DNA of 60,000 nt from Cristatella mucedo. Its lineage: Eukaryota > Bryozoa > Phylactolaemata > Cristatellidae. Of this stretch, positions 46,813 to 59,081 are shown one piece after another; the stretch's first letter is position 1, and each line of letters begins with the position of its first letter. The position numbers and the translations under genes were made by a program. The stretch is taken from contig WPIO01000015.1 in the NCBI GenBank assembly GCA_009760855.2, positions 4,951,501-5,011,500 on the forward strand, given 5' to 3'. The notes below the pieces were generated by a model. It saw only the letters and a list, made by a program, of their open reading frames with translations, was not told the origin of the DNA and made no database searches.

Positions 46813-49800
46813 GCACAACAGTCGTCGACGGGAGCTGGCACGCCGTGCGCCTAGCAAGATCCTATCGCCTCGCCGATCTCAGCATTGACGGCGTTCGCGT
46901 GGCCTCAGCTCGACTCGACGGTGCTGACTATAGGCTAGAAATGACGTCTATCCATGTCGCCAAGACTCCCGCGGCGAGTGAGGACCCTAAGCGAGCATTC
47001 AGTCGGGACGCCCGGTCGTCGAGACCATTTCGTGGCTGCCTATTGTACTTACTCTACAATGGCCTCGATCTCCTTTCGGCCTCTTCGGAACGAGGCAGCA
47101 ATGGCAGCCGCTCTGTCGCCGATGGCTGCAGCGAGGAGTTCAGCCATCCCGAAAGCGGGACCTTTTCGATTGATAGGCAGAACGACGCCTCTGCCGAATT
47201 CATCGTAGCCGACCTGAATCGAGGGATCGGCTTTGATTTTTTTTCAAGGAGCGACGAGCCAGAGGATCTCGTGCTGGCTTCTATTCAGTCGCCCGACTTT
47301 GTTTCGTCGACTGAATCATCGACCTCGGCAGGTAGTCGGGAAGGGCTAATAGTTGCTGGCGGCCAGCAAAAAGGATCCCCGTCGGTCGCCGGCGGACAAT
47401 GGCACGTACTGACCTTGTCGTGCACTTCGCTAACTGATCGTAGGCACTGCATCGTCGCTATCGATGGTAACAGGTCGTATAGCATGGTGCTTTCCTTACC
47501 ACCTTCAAGCTACGGCGAGTCGACCTGGCTTGCTATAGGCAGCGACCAATCACCAGAGAAAGCTTATTTAACATTTAGAGCCGCCGACATCAATTCTTCA
47601 ACGGTCGGAAAGCCCACGTGCTACCGTCGGATAAAGCTGGACGGTGAAATGGTCACGTTAGCCGATGCCATCAGCACCCGAAACATCGTGTTAGGCTGTG
47701 CAGACTATAGCAGCAAGAGCAATCGCTGCAAAGTCGAATCGGCTGGAAGCTGTGCCTTGCCCGATGGGGCTGACGTTGGATATTCAATTGATGTACTACC
47801 ACCGATTCAGGTAGAACAGGGCGATACGTTAGCAATAAGCGCCCATCACTTTGGCTTGAACTCGACATGCAAAATAACTTGGCTTCTGCTAAAAAGCAAG
47901 CCTTATGCTGGCACTATACTCAAGATTAGCCAATCAGCTCGGCAGGAAGTGGGAGCAGGTAGCAATTTCACATATCAAGAATTAGTTTCTGGTCACTTGG
48001 CGTACGTCCATAATTCATCTGCCGCTCTACGGGATAGTACCACTTGGCTATTAACCGCTAAAGCTTGCGAAGGCGGGCGGAGCACATATGGCGTCAGAGA
48101 AGTAGTTCTGCCAATTGCAGTCCTGAATGTGAGCACGAGACCAGTTGTCATGGCACTGAGAAGAGAGGTCACTGGCGTCATTACGAACTCGTCGTGTCCT
48201 TTACCAGTTAATCGACTAGTGTACGTGCTTGCTGAGGAACGCCAGCATTTAACGATGCACGTTCTTCTGTATAACAGCAGTGGGAGCGTCCAGTTTGAGA
48301 GCCGCACGAGCAGAGGACTACCAGTGCTGTCCTTTGGAATGGAAGCTTTTGAAAAAGGTGACATTGTTATCGTTAGCTGCGCACGTCAGACGCCAGCAAT
48401 GCCTGTCCCAATAGGTTTGTACCTGACTCAAGCTCATAGAAAAAGCGAAGTGGCCACGGTATACTTGAGAGCGTTAGCGAAGACACCCGAAAGCGTTTGC
48501 AAAATGACGGTAGCTGGGTGGGATAGCGTGATCTACCCGATCCAGTGTTTGGTGTTGGAGCAAGATGGGAAGGAATGCAATCATTCCTACTTCATTTTTG
48601 ATCCACCTCAGGGCGGCCATTTAGAGTTGGAGCTCTTTATAGAGGGCAGTGCTGGCTGGTTTCGGACTTCCAACTTTACCTCTATACTTGCTCAAGAAAG
48701 CAGAATTCGCTACGTGAACACGAACCCTTTGCTGGCTACAGACACGTGGACCATGAAAGCTGGCTGTGAACAAGCATGCCCTCTCGCACTTGTTTCTGTA
48801 GCAGTTACAGTCACTCCGACCAATGTTGAGCTAAGTATAAATTCGCTGACTATCGATGAAGGAAGCCAAGAGACACCAATCACCAAAGAGAGCATCTCAA
48901 TTTCCAGTCCTTCTCCCGGTCTCCGAGACGAGTCATTAGTATACCGTATAGCCAAGTATCCCTCGTTTGGCAGCATCGTCGCGTCCAGTCGAGAAATCGC
49001 TCTCTCAACGACTGTGGCAAGCTTTAGCCAAGCCGAAGTCAACGAGGGCATGATTCTGTATAGGCTTCACAGGCTTGGGGTCGGGCGAATGAACGACAGC
49101 CTTCATCTGGTCGTTCAGACGCCATCTGCTACTGTTAGCCAAGTGCACGTGCTAAACTTGATAGTTGTCGAAACGAAGGCCGTGCGGATTGTCGCTTCTG
49201 CTCTAGCCGTCGACGAAGGTAATGAGATTACTGTGGGCTCGAGGATTCTGTCAGCTCGATACGGTGGCGTGGATCAGTTCTCTTTTGAAGTCGTTGTACC
49301 GCCGGTGAGCGGCGTCATTTTAAGATTTGAACCTGGTAAAAGTGCTGTCAACACTTCGCTCTTCACAAGCGACGACGTGAGATTCAACCGCATTCGGTAC
49401 CGGCACGATGATTCTGAGTCCCGCTCGGACTCGTTCGAGGTTATGGCGACGGCTCTTGTGAATCGATCGTTCAATCGACTGCCAAGCCGTATCAACAGCG
49501 GTCGCGCATTAGTAAATATTTCGATAAATCTCGTAAATGACAATCCTCCCTTTAGAATCACCGACGGCGTGCTTCAAGTGCCGCGAAACCACTTTCGGCT
49601 GATCACATCTGAAGATTGGAGGTATATAGATAATGACGTCAACCAGGTGCCGGCTGACATTCAATACCGAAGGCGTCTAATTCTGGGTGGAGATATAGTT
49701 CGAGCGGACAACCCTGCGACGCGCGTTTATTCATTCACCCAAGTGGATATCGATAGCAAGCAGCTGTTATTTAAAAGCAACGGCATAGCTACCAGCAACA

Positions 49801-50949
49801 CGACCATTTTCGTTACCGACGGCCGATTTAGTTTTTCAGAGTCCCTTCAAATAAAAGTCGTAAACCCCTTCATCAACATAACCCATCGGCACACGGAGGT
49901 GTCGGTTTCTCTGGGAGGTTCTGTAACTGTCACTAGAAATGAGCTTGACATCGTTACCAATGTCCACGCGCCCGACGCTCAAGTCAAGATCGTCATCAGC
50001 CAAATGCCCACAAGCGGCAAGCTGGCTGTTCGCGGACGAGCAGTCGGTGAATTCAGCCTCGCCGACGTTAAAAACAACGAGGTTCAATACATCCATGGCG
50101 GCACGACGAATTCAGACGTCGACAGCCTCGCGTTCTACGTTGAAGTGTCTGGACTCCGACAGAGCAGCCAAATCAGATTTCTCATTGCCCTGCCGAAGAC
50201 GCTGCACGCTCCTCCTCAGCTGCTGCTGCTGCTCGTGAACAGCGGCCCCCTGACTCTGGACGACAGCGGCCAGGCAATAATTTCCTCGTCGATTCTCAAG
50301 GTTAGCCATCCGTACACTCCTGCAGAAGCAATCCGATTCTCAGTTACAAGCGTTCCCGCCGGCGGCCGTCTCCTACTGCGTCGCGACGATGCATTGACGC
50401 AGCCACCCAGCAACGGCCTGAAAACGTTTTCGCAAGCAGACGTCGACCAGTCTAGAATTCTCTACACTTCCGGAAACGCTAAAGCTTCTGGACGGAATGC
50501 CACTCTCTCTCTGGTCGCCAGTAACGGCTACATCAATCTGACGAGTATTATTCTTCTTGAAATACGAGCGGCTGAGCGCCGTGGCGGCGCCATCTCGGCG
50601 TCGTGTCGAAATCTGACTGTATCCGAGGACTCCTCCGTGAGCTTTCGTCTCTCGTCGCTCATCAGCGTCTCTCAAATTAAAACAGGACAGCGGCTTTTCG
50701 TTGCGGTCACCCAGGAGCCCAAGTGGGGTCACCTAGAGAGCTACGCCAACTACATGAGCCTCGAGTCGGAGGCGCGCGTCGTGTACGTGCACGGCGGCGC
50801 CGAGTCGACCGGCGACAGATTGTCATTTCTGGTCACCACCACACCTGGCTCCGAGTCGGGCGCGATTTGCGTCGTAGACATAATCGTGACGCCGGTCAAC
50901 GACAACTACCCGATATTGCACCGATTGAAACCTATCTCGGTCTTCTCAG
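46813..50949 (+). CDS. CSPG4: CSPG4-like giant exon 3: end of LamG1, LamG2, CSPG repeats 1-8
   Basis: Codes residues 116-1494. The acceptor is CCCTTCCGTGCAG, with GC completing the split codon. TVVDGSWHAVRLARSYRLA and LSIDGVRV finish laminin G 1. Cys-Ser-Glu-Glu-Phe starts laminin G 2 (about 215-410), with QWHVLTLSC and IAIGSD-like strands and a late Cys. Eight CSPG repeats follow, each with an FSQADVD-like motif and a Tyr-x-His-type strand: FTYQELVSGHLAYVH, ILAQESRIRYVN, FSQAEVNEGMILYR, FTSDDVRFNRIRYRH, FTQVDIDSKQLLF, FSLADVKNNEVQYIH, FSQADVDQSRILY and SLESEARVVYVH. VNDN linkers (near 49537 and 50896) and many N-glycosylation sequons suit an ectodomain. The donor is TCAG followed by GTCAGT, phase 1; reading past it adds only Ala/Arg-rich sequence before a stop at 51177. 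Confidence 0.96.
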
Positions 50950-51409
50950 GTCAGTCACTCGCCGCCGCCGCTAGCTCAGTACGGTCGCTGCTTCCGCCGC
51001 GAGTGCTGCCTCCGCTGCCCCGCCCTCGTCGGGCTGGCTTCGGCGGCGTTGCAAGCGAGTGCGTGCGGACTCGTAGGCGGCTAACGAGTGCGAGCTCGCA
51101 GGCATATGCCGCGCTTGGGCATTCGGTGTGCCGACTGATACCTGGACGCGGCGCCAGGCACCGACCGAGGCGCAAATAAGTGCAGCTTGCTGTCACGATT
51201 CCTCAAGCTACGGAAAGCGACTAAAATCTTTTTCTTGACTTGCTTTTCGAGACGCGACTTGACTCGCGTTCTGTAGTTAATTCATTGGCAAATAGCCATT
51301 CACTCCTCAACTCTCGGGAATAAATTCTCTCGGTATGTATGCTACTTAATTTCGCAATAGTACCTTGTGAGCGGAGCGTATTTACAAACGAGTGACGCCC
51401 ACGCAGTTA

Positions 51410-51556
51410 TAAGCACGTACATGTAGGAACTCAGGTTCATGCATACGCGTGGAGACTCGGCTTCATGCATCGACGTACGAACGTAGCTGCATGTGCACAC
51501 GTAGGAACTCGGCTCTGTGCATACACGTACAGTGCATACACGTACAGGTAGATCGA
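51410..51556. repeat. Degenerate tandem repeat, ACGTAGGAACTCGGCTTCATGC-like unit
   Basis: Units of roughly 35-40 bases built from TAGGAACTC, TTCATGCAT and ACACGTAC motifs; three to four imperfect copies. Confidence 0.65.
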
Positions 51557-51689
51557 TGCTCAGCTCTATTCAGACTTGTTGGAACTCAGCGTCGTGCTCC
51601 GTGGTGCTCGTGAGCTATCGGTCAGTGCGTATTGCTGGCTCATGCCTCGCCAGACCTGAGGCATAGCAATGGATTTTTACATACATGTT

Positions 51690-51794
51690 AATGTTTATCA
51701 TTGTTAATTATGTTATTAATAATAACAATAATATTATAAACACATAAATTAATAATAATGTATCATATAATTAATTATTAAACACTAAGTAGAC

Positions 51795-51829
<35 letters not shown>

Positions 51830-51954
51830 TACTGATATTACAATTAATTAATAATAAATAATTAACAATTAATTAATATTATTAATAAATATAATAATAA
51901 TTATTATTATGTTAGTATTAATTATTTATCAAAAATATCTTAGTCAATAAATAA
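51690..51954. repeat. AT-rich low-complexity block with (TA)n
   Basis: TTAATAATAA-type sequence with a TA run at 51795-51826, at the tail end of the adjacent reverse-oriented S2 copy. Confidence 0.85.
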
Positions 51955-52108
51955 ATAAATAAAATTCATTTGTATAGCTCCCCAAGAGAACTTAATCTCT
52001 ATTCAGGCGCTTTACATGTGCCTCGGGGCTCGAGCCCACGACCTCGGTCAGACCTTGGCCGGGGCGAGCTCCTTGACCGCTGGACCAAACCAGCTGGTCA
52101 ATCAGCAG
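51955..52108 (-). mobile_element. SINE S2 copy (best preserved)
   Basis: Minus strand: GGTTTGGTCCAGCGGTCAAG (A-box-like TGGTCCAGCGG), then the B-box region GTCGTGGGCTCGAGCCCCGA, then ACATGTAAAGCGCCTGAATA and AGATTAAGTTCTCTTGGGGA, ending in an AT-rich tail. The head is tRNA-like; the last 60 bases resemble the LINE-A terminus. Confidence 0.88.
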
Positions 52109-52109
52109 A

Positions 52110-52680
52110 TAGCATGTGAGCTCAGTTCAAACTCACCACGTTTCAAAGGCGAACCTTTTTTTTGTATATTTTGAAAGGTTTCATAGTCAAATATACTTTA
52201 GGATTAGTTCACTGTTCTCTTCAACCATACACGATTGCGCGTCCAACGATACCTTTATGGCTCGGAACTATCCCGAGAATAATTTATTTTTACAAGAAAA
52301 AACTGTCTTTTTACGCGACCTATAATAAATTCGAGAATCATTCTTAATTATACCAGTCGGCTTACGCTGGATACCAAATTTAGACAGTGTTTTGCTTAGC
52401 CCAAAGCGAGTCGAAGCAGGCAGCGGTGCCCTGTGCTTACTCGAAAAACAGTCCGCGGTATAAATTAGTTAAGCAAATTCATGCGATGAACGGCCATCCT
52501 TGTCATTTTTTCGAATTTGGAGTGCTTCGAATGGCGTGGACAGGGCACCTGGGTAAATTTTCCCACTTTTACTGAAACGACGGAGGCGTCGCCAGATTAT
52601 TCAGCTAAAGTTGCTAAGTGCATTATTCTAAAAATTAGGACCGACGTAACGACCTGCAAGGTCATCTGTAAAGTAAGTGC
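52110..52680. other. Intron 3, distal part, nothing recognised
   Basis: No feature supported. A frame running into exon 4 from 52517 is open by chance. Confidence 0.45.
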
Positions 52681-52703
52681 AATCGCGAATTGGCTGATTG
52701 CAG

Positions 52704-52901
52704 GCTTTGCCAAGCGAGTCACGAACTCCACTCTGATGGCGGAGGATTACGACAGCGACGCCAGACCCGATTCCATCACTTACAGCATCGTGCCGGCAGC
52801 TGAAATAGGATACTTTGCTAAATGGACATCTTTCAATAAACCCGTCACTGCTTTCTCTCAAGCCGACGTCGACGAGGAACGAATTGTCTTCGTCCACGCA
52901 G
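52704..52901 (+). CDS. CSPG4: CSPG4-like exon 4: part of a CSPG repeat
   Basis: Codes residues 1495-1560. The acceptor GGCTGATTGCAG is followed by GCTTTGCC. The translation includes FAKRVTNSTLMAEDYDSDAR, DSITYSIVPAAEIGYFAKW and TAFSQADVDEERIVFVHAG, which is most of one CSPG repeat (the ninth) up to its last strand. The donor is GCAG followed by GTACAC. At 198 bases with phase 1 at both ends the exon is symmetric, so skipping it would keep the frame but remove most of this repeat. Confidence 0.9.
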
Positions 52902-53149
52902 GTACACAATTCGCTCGCTTGCATCGTTCGCTTTCGTGCGTCGTCCTCTCGCCGTTGCCACGGATCGTTCTCTCTCACGTTGAGGAGGTGCTAAGTCGTA
53001 CTCTTCGTGGCCAGATCTCGGCCCAGCGGTAAGGCTCTCATATTTAACCACCCAGCTCTTCGGTTTACGTCGCTATATAGCCGAGGCTGTTCAGTAAGTC
53101 TTGATAATTTTCTCTACGAAAAACCTACGATACGTTTCAGAATGGTCTC

Positions 53150-53422
53150 GAACTACCTATTTAGGACAGCATTTAGTGGGTCCCTGTGATTCGTCCTTCA
53201 CGTGCTTATGCATGCTGACACTGTGCATGCTGCCACTAACCACATTGGCATGCTGACCTTGTGCATGTCACCTCTAACCATGTTATTAATTTTATTTGTC
53301 TATCAAGCATGATTTTACTCACCATTCAGTTGCATTTCCCTTTGCAGCAAATGTAAAGCGCCTAGAGAGAGGTTGAGTTCTTTGAGGGCGCTTTATCAGG
53401 TGCATCATTATTATTATTATTA
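53150..53422 (+). mobile_element. LINE-A 3' end
   Basis: CTATTTAGGACAGCATTTAG, GTCCCTGTGATTCGTCCTTC, then AAAGCGCCTAGAGAGAGGTT and GAGGGCGCTTTATCAGGTGC with an ATTATTATT tail. Very similar to 30870-31125 and 43500-43755. Confidence 0.92.
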
Positions 53423-53429
53423 CCACATT

Positions 53430-54125
53430 CAGAAAAGGGCTTGTCTCTCGCTGACGCACGCATTCATCTTACACATACAACTCGGTGTACTAAGGTGATA
53501 TTAAATAATCAAGTAGTAAGGTTGTGTTATGTAATCAAGTTCCTTGTTATGCACTCTAGCAATGAGCTATATCGTCGTCGACTAATGACTCTGTCCTTTC
53601 CGTTTAACGAGCGTAGTTTATAATGCAGCGCAGTGGCAGTTCCTTCAGCTTTGCGTTGGTACAAATGCGCAAGCAGTTCAAAATGCAGCACCTTTTACGC
53701 TGCTTTAAGCGCAATTAGTATCCCAAATTGTACGTGGATTTCGCATCAATAACGTTCGGCGACTTTACGCAAAAAAGTCACCGAAGACTTTAATAATAGA
53801 TAATAGCCGAGTGTTTTGACTAGCTGTGAGCACGAAAGTGCGTTCGCCGTGTGCCAATGAAGTGCTGTAAAAGCAGCAGCACATTTATGGATGCTAAACG
53901 GGAGCTGCAGTACGAGGCGCATGCGTAAGGTTGCGGCCGGCGCAAATTTCAAGACCGCTGGCTGTAAAAGCTGGTATGAGAAACCGGGGAGAGACGGCAT
54001 TGAAGAGTAATTGTTCTACATCTTTCGTTTAGAGCCAAGTTTCCCCAAACTTTTAGTTCCTGCAGATAATAATTCCGCCGTCAAAAATTGCCACAATTCT
54101 ACCGCGAGTGCTTTTTTAATATTTC
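53430..54125. other. Intron 4, nothing recognised
   Basis: No feature supported. Confidence 0.4.
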
Positions 54126-54129
54126 GGTT

Positions 54130-54215
54130 GGTTAACTTTGCAGCAAATGTAAAGCGCCTAGAAAGAGATTGAGTTCTCTGAGGGCGCTTTATCAAGTGCA
54201 TTATTATTATTAATA
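54130..54215 (+). repeat. LINE-A tail only
   Basis: GCAAATGTAAAGCGCCTAGA, AAGAGATTGAGTTCTCTGAG, GGCGCTTTATCAAGTGCATT and ATTATTATTAAT: near-consensus terminal module with hardly any body. Confidence 0.92.
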
Positions 54216-54219
54216 TTAT

Positions 54220-54880
54220 TAATTTGTATTGGTCGCTTGTATTGGTTGTCTTTTGGTTGTAAGTTCGTCTTACTTGCGCAACTTACATTGGACTCAGGCT
54301 GAACCGGCCAAATTAATAAATTCTTTCCAGTCGTATGTCAGCTGTCAAGCAATGCCGTTTCTTAGGAGCGTATATCTGATTCCGGTGTTGCGGAGGAAAT
54401 ACCTGCTCACTTGCTGACGACGTTGTGGATTTCGCTCGGTTTCGCATTTCAATTCACGATACCGCAATCTTTGCAAGTGCCATTAGCTTGACATTCACGT
54501 TTGCTCATCTGCTTGGGCTGGCCGAGTCGGAAAGACTTTCGCGGGCGGCAAACAGATTTAGGGTTCATGAATCTCGCCTAAGAGTCTTTAACATCAAAAT
54601 GCAAGTAAAACAGCGTATGCAGAATTATGAGCGCTCTTAATTAAGGCCATGTTGCTCTACTTTGGCTTGCCTGCGGGCTTCGATAGAGCGAGTTCGACGA
54701 CTCGTTGGCTGTATTTCGAAGCGTCAGCGTTAAAAGTCCTTTTCACACATTCACAATGATTCCCTACGCTACATTCGCGGTGTTCACGGCACAAAGCCTC
54801 ATTTTGAAATCCGCTACTGGGGGTTTGTAGCAACACATTAACATTTTGTTAGTGACCTATTAACATTTTATTATTGCATT
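54220..54880. other. Intron 4, nothing recognised
   Basis: No feature supported. Confidence 0.4.
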
Positions 54881-54884
54881 GCAG

Positions 54885-54945
54885 GTGTGGTGCTTAGAAA
54901 GAGATTTAGTTCTCCGATAGAACTGATGCATATGTATTATTATCG
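54885..54945 (+). repeat. Solo LINE-A/S2-type 3' tail
   Basis: GTGCTTAGAAAGAGATTTAG, TTCTCCGATAGAACTGATGC and TATTATTAT. Confidence 0.65.
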
Positions 54946-54989
54946 ATAATATGTAAATATGATGGCTTCACTTTAACTCGACCAAGCCA

Positions 54990-55330
54990 CAAAGACTACG
55001 TGGGTGTTACGAAGGAGAGTTTTGTATAGCGCACTCCCAGCCTCAGCAGCTTTCGGTACGCAATCGGTAGCCAACAGACTTCGTCTCACGCAACAAAGAG
55101 AAAGTGGGAAGCATAGCAGAGTCAGGAGAGCAGTTGAGGTAGTCGATAGCATAGAAGTAGCAGCTCAGGACCGCTGGAAAAGATGAGCCATAGTCGGCAG
55201 TAGGAGAATAGTTGTCGTTGCGTAAGAATTGTGGAAGCGAGTTCCACAGTCTAGGACCTGCAGAGCTATAGCTTCTGTCGCTAACGGTCTTTAAGCGGCT
55301 TATAGCTCAAAGACCAGCAGGATAAGGGAT
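54990..55330 (-). mobile_element. LINE-B 3' UTR, reverse orientation
   Basis: GTTTTGTATAGCGCACTCCC, CGGTAGCCAACAGACTTCGT and CAACAAAGAGAAAGTGGGAA, then AGAATTGTGGAAGCGAGTTC and CTGTCGCTAACGGTCTTTAA: reverse of 41570-41850. Confidence 0.88.
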
Positions 55331-55383
55331 GCTTGCATTTAAATTGGCAGTAGTAATTAATAATAATAATAGTAATAAAAGTA

Positions 55384-55690
55384 ATAATGCATATGATAAA
55401 GTGCCCTCAATCTCTTATAGGCGCTTTACAGTTGCTACAAAGGAAGCACGGTCAATGGGGTTGGTGATAACCGGCTCAATAAACGACAAGAATAACGTGG
55501 TTAGTAGTGACCTTCACAGGGTCAGCATGTAAGCGTGGTTAGTGGCAGCATGCAACAGTGTCAGCACGCATTAGCACATACAAAAAGAATCACAGGGACC
55601 CACTAAATGGTGTGACAAATATCTGCGTCTTTAGTTTATTTTAAAATGTGGAAAAGTCAGGAGATGCCGTGACTTAGGCAGGGAGTAATT
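55384..55690 (-). mobile_element. LINE-A 3' end, reverse orientation
   Basis: AATGCATATGATAAAGTGCC, TAGGCGCTTTACAGTTGCTA, GGTTAGTGGCAGCATGCAAC and CACAGGGACCCACTAAATGG are the reverse of the LINE-A 3' UTR. Confidence 0.88.
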
Positions 55691-57239
55691 ATCAAGCGTC
55701 TGTTGGTTGCGTCCGAGTATTCTAACTTTAAAACTAGCCGAGCGTTCTACCTAGTGGTGATCCCTACGGTGTCGTAGCTTACCCAGAATTCCCGCGTCGT
55801 GGCCAAGTGTCTGAAGAGAAAGCGACGACGAGACGGCTTAGGAAGGCTGTGCAACTGAGAATCGGAACTTCAAAGGAACATAAATAGATGAATAAACATG
55901 AGGAAGTAGGCGGAGCACCTCGCGCTCACTAGCGGATTCAGTCAGCATCGCCGTTCGCGAATGCCGTGGAGGAGAGCTCCGCCTTCAAACGACACGGCTT
56001 CTTCATAGCAAACAAGTCCCAGTCAAAATTTAACATTAAGCGCACCGACCATAAGACGTACAACGTAGATTTTTGAATGCCGACAGCTTCGACTGCTGCA
56101 GCCATTCACCGGTTGGTGGGTCGCGATGCGACGACAGCGGAAGTCAAAAGTCTGCGTAAACCGGCAGCAATGCCGTGCGGAGTTGTTCGCGGTAGATGCG
56201 GTCGCACGATGCTTGCCGGAGCTGCGAGTTTCCGCGCCTGGGCCCAGGCCCAGTGGGAAGCGAAAAGAAAATGGGAAGTGGGAAGTGAAAGTGGGAAGCG
56301 AAAGTAGGAAGCGAAAGCATCTTCGGTTTTAGCGAAGATCTTACAAAGCCACTCGCCGCTCGCCGTGCAGTCAGCGAAGACCGTCACTGCAATCGCTTCG
56401 AATGACCGCCAGTCGGCTGTCGTCGGGGATACAAACGCGGCAATCTCCCATCAGCCAGGCCAAGGCTGAGTGATACGCTTCCGTCGGCGTACGGTTACGA
56501 CCAGTCTCAGACCTTTTGTCGCAATATCCCGTAGAGTATCGAGTATTTCATCAAATGCATTATTATTATTATAATGCAGTGCTTTGGTGCCGGTGGCCGG
56601 AGTGAGTTATGACCGAGTTGCCACTCTAGGTTTTTGTCTGACTAGGTCTTACCTTCGTGCTACGTTTGCATGAGAAACAACCGCGTAAGAAGTTTAAGAG
56701 GAGTAGTCAAGACTCTATTCGATACCGCGATAATGCGAGGCGAAATTTGGCGCCCGGCTAGAACAGAACGGCGTCGAGAGCGCCGCGTTAGTCTAACGCG
56801 CATAGTCGTTCCACAGCCTTTCAAGATTCGCCCGCCTCCGCTTTCATCTTGTCTATCTTCAGTTCTGCACCTTTGACGGGCAGAAAGTTGTGCAAGTGCG
56901 CTTTAAAATTGACCTACATTTATGGCAGAGTTTGGCTTAAAAAGTGATCGACAGGCAAAGCAGATTTTTCGAGATTATTTATTTCGTGTCCTGGTAAAAT
57001 ACGGAACGCCTTTGTTGGCATTTTATTTTTTTTGAGAGTGTGAAGTATCTACAAGTGCGCATTACTTCTGACCCTACCGACCGTATAGGATTTTGTTTTA
57101 AAAATATAATGCTACGTGAATTGTTATTGTAACTGTAATAGCAGCAAGGTGTGTACACGTAGGAACGCAAAGTAGTACACGCGCATTCTTAGACTTTTGA
57201 AATGCCTACCATTAGAACCTTTCTTCACCCATAGCTCAG

Positions 57240-57259
57240 AGGGGAGAGAGAGAGAGAGA

Positions 57260-57322
<63 letters not shown>
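57240..57322. repeat. (GA)n microsatellite
   Basis: About 40 GA units with three GG interruptions. Confidence 0.95.
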
Positions 57323-57551
57323 CGAAAGAGCTATTTAGGTAGAGTGCCGTCTAGAAACAACATAGAGCCAAATAATTTCGCCGAAGCGTCAGGCTAAGAG
57401 ATGCTGATGTCTTTCACGGTTTGAGTCTTAGCTTTAGCACTTTGTCAATCCATCCGACACGTCAGCCAACCCTGAGCTATAAATATTTGAAGCGAATTAG
57501 TGTGCCATTTCAGATCATGCCTAATTTATACGACGAGGTTAAGCAAATACT

Positions 57552-57712
57552 AGCTGATTTAACGACTCATTTTTATGATGGTAGAAGAGCCTTGAAGGCT
57601 ATCGCTACCGCTTGCAATCCGCAATGAAGGATCGCCTAGTGCAGGATTCGAACCTACGAACCTCGTAGTGAAGAGTGAGCACCTCACCTCAAGGGCTATC
57701 AGCAGTCAGGGT
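57552..57712 (-). mobile_element. SINE S1 copy, reverse orientation
   Basis: AGCTGATTTAACGACTCATT, AGAAGAGCCTTGAAGGCTAT, GCTACCGCTTGCAATCCGCA, AGTGCAGGATTCGAACCTAC (B-box complement) and the head to TCAAGGGCTATCAGC. It ends 160 bases before exon 5. Confidence 0.85.
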
Positions 57713-57871
57713 ACCGAGACGGGAGCGCTTCCGTTTGTTTGTTCGTCGGCCAAGTTTCGCTCTCAAATTTACCGAATTTTTTATCCTTCTCGGTACTTGC
57801 AAGCGGAGCAGTTCGGACGAGCATTCGATTCTCACTCCGAGAACGTAGCTTAACGATTTTCGCCCATGCAG

Positions 57872-58991
57872 GTAACGGTTTCGGCCAGATAGCGTTCACC
57901 GTGTCCGAGGAGAACTACGTCAGCGACGCCTACCTGTTGGACATCGTTGCCGCCAGAGCAGACTTCTTTCCAGGCTCTAGGTGGCCAACGGTGCACGTGT
58001 TTCCTTCCCTCGGAGCGTCGGTTGCGCCGACGCAGGCCGATGGCCTGCAGCCCGGCGCAGCCGCCGGCAATGGCGTCGTCTACACGGTCGTCGTAGCGCC
58101 ACACTGGGGCAACTTGACCTTGAGGTCGGCCCGTGGCGCCAGGCCGGAGCTCACAACGGTCTTCAGCCACAGGGACGTTGACGAGCGACGGCTGCGCTAC
58201 GAGCAAGCGAAGCCGATTCGGATTCAGTCGCTGCCCCTGCAAGACTACGCCGTGCTGGAGACATCCGGTTTTCCTCGCGCACCGTCGGATCACCTTCTTT
58301 TCATTCTTTTCAAAATCTCGCTGAGCAGTCCGGTCGACGACGGCGGCGACGACGACGCCGAATTAAAGAAGCTGGTGACGTCGCGCCCGCTGATCGTCGC
58401 CGAAGGGAGCTCGGAGCTTCTCACCGTCGACCAGCTGGACGCGCGGTCACTCGAAGCGTCGCTCGCGGCCATCAACGGCGGGCTGCCGGTGCGAGTGGAC
58501 TTTGCCCTGTGTGCAGAGCCGGCTCACGGCGCGTTGCAGAGAGTGGCGGTGGTGCACCGCCCGCCGACGCAGAGCTTCGCTCTGGGTGCCACCTTCACTT
58601 CGGCGGACGTATCGGGCGGACGCATCGCATACAGGCACGACCACTCGCACGCGGCGAGCGATGTTTTCTCCCTCTGCGTCGACGTGGACGGCGTCCGAAC
58701 GAGCTTCGCGATATCATGCCGCGTGTCGGTCGCACTTCTAGGTGACCACGCTCCCGAGCTGCTGACGACGTCCGCCGTCGTCAGCGTCGTGCAGGGATCC
58801 GTCGTTCCGCTGTCATCGCGCGTTCTGCAGACCACCGACGCGGACACGCCTCGCGACAGGATAGTCTATCGCATCGTCGACGGTGGCGGCCCTCGCTACG
58901 GCCAGCTGGTGCACAGCTCGAGTTCCGGTCGGGTTGCGGTGGCGGCCTCATTTAGCCAGCTGGCCATCGATCAGTACCAGGTCGCCTATAG

Positions 58992-59081
<90 letters not shown>

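Larger units (their letters stand above)
50950..52703 (+). other. Intron 3 of the CSPG4-like gene
   Basis: From GTCAGT to GCTGATTGCAG. It contains a GC-rich start, a degenerate repeat at 51410-51556, an AT-rich block at 51690-51960 and an S2 copy at 51955-52108. Confidence 0.85.
52902..57871 (+). other. Intron 4 of the CSPG4-like gene
   Basis: From GTACAC to TTCGCCCATGCAG. It contains LINE-A, LINE-B and S1 remnants and a GA tract. The stretch 55700-56520 and the stretch 56580-57235 hold no recognised feature apart from a GGGAAGCGAAA-type short repeat at 56255-56315. Confidence 0.85.

Noticed and set aside
50950-51179. Continuation of the giant CSPG4-like exon to the stop at 51177
   Set aside because: After the GTCAGT donor the translation becomes Ala/Arg/Pro-rich without CSPG features, and the next exon fits the donor phase.
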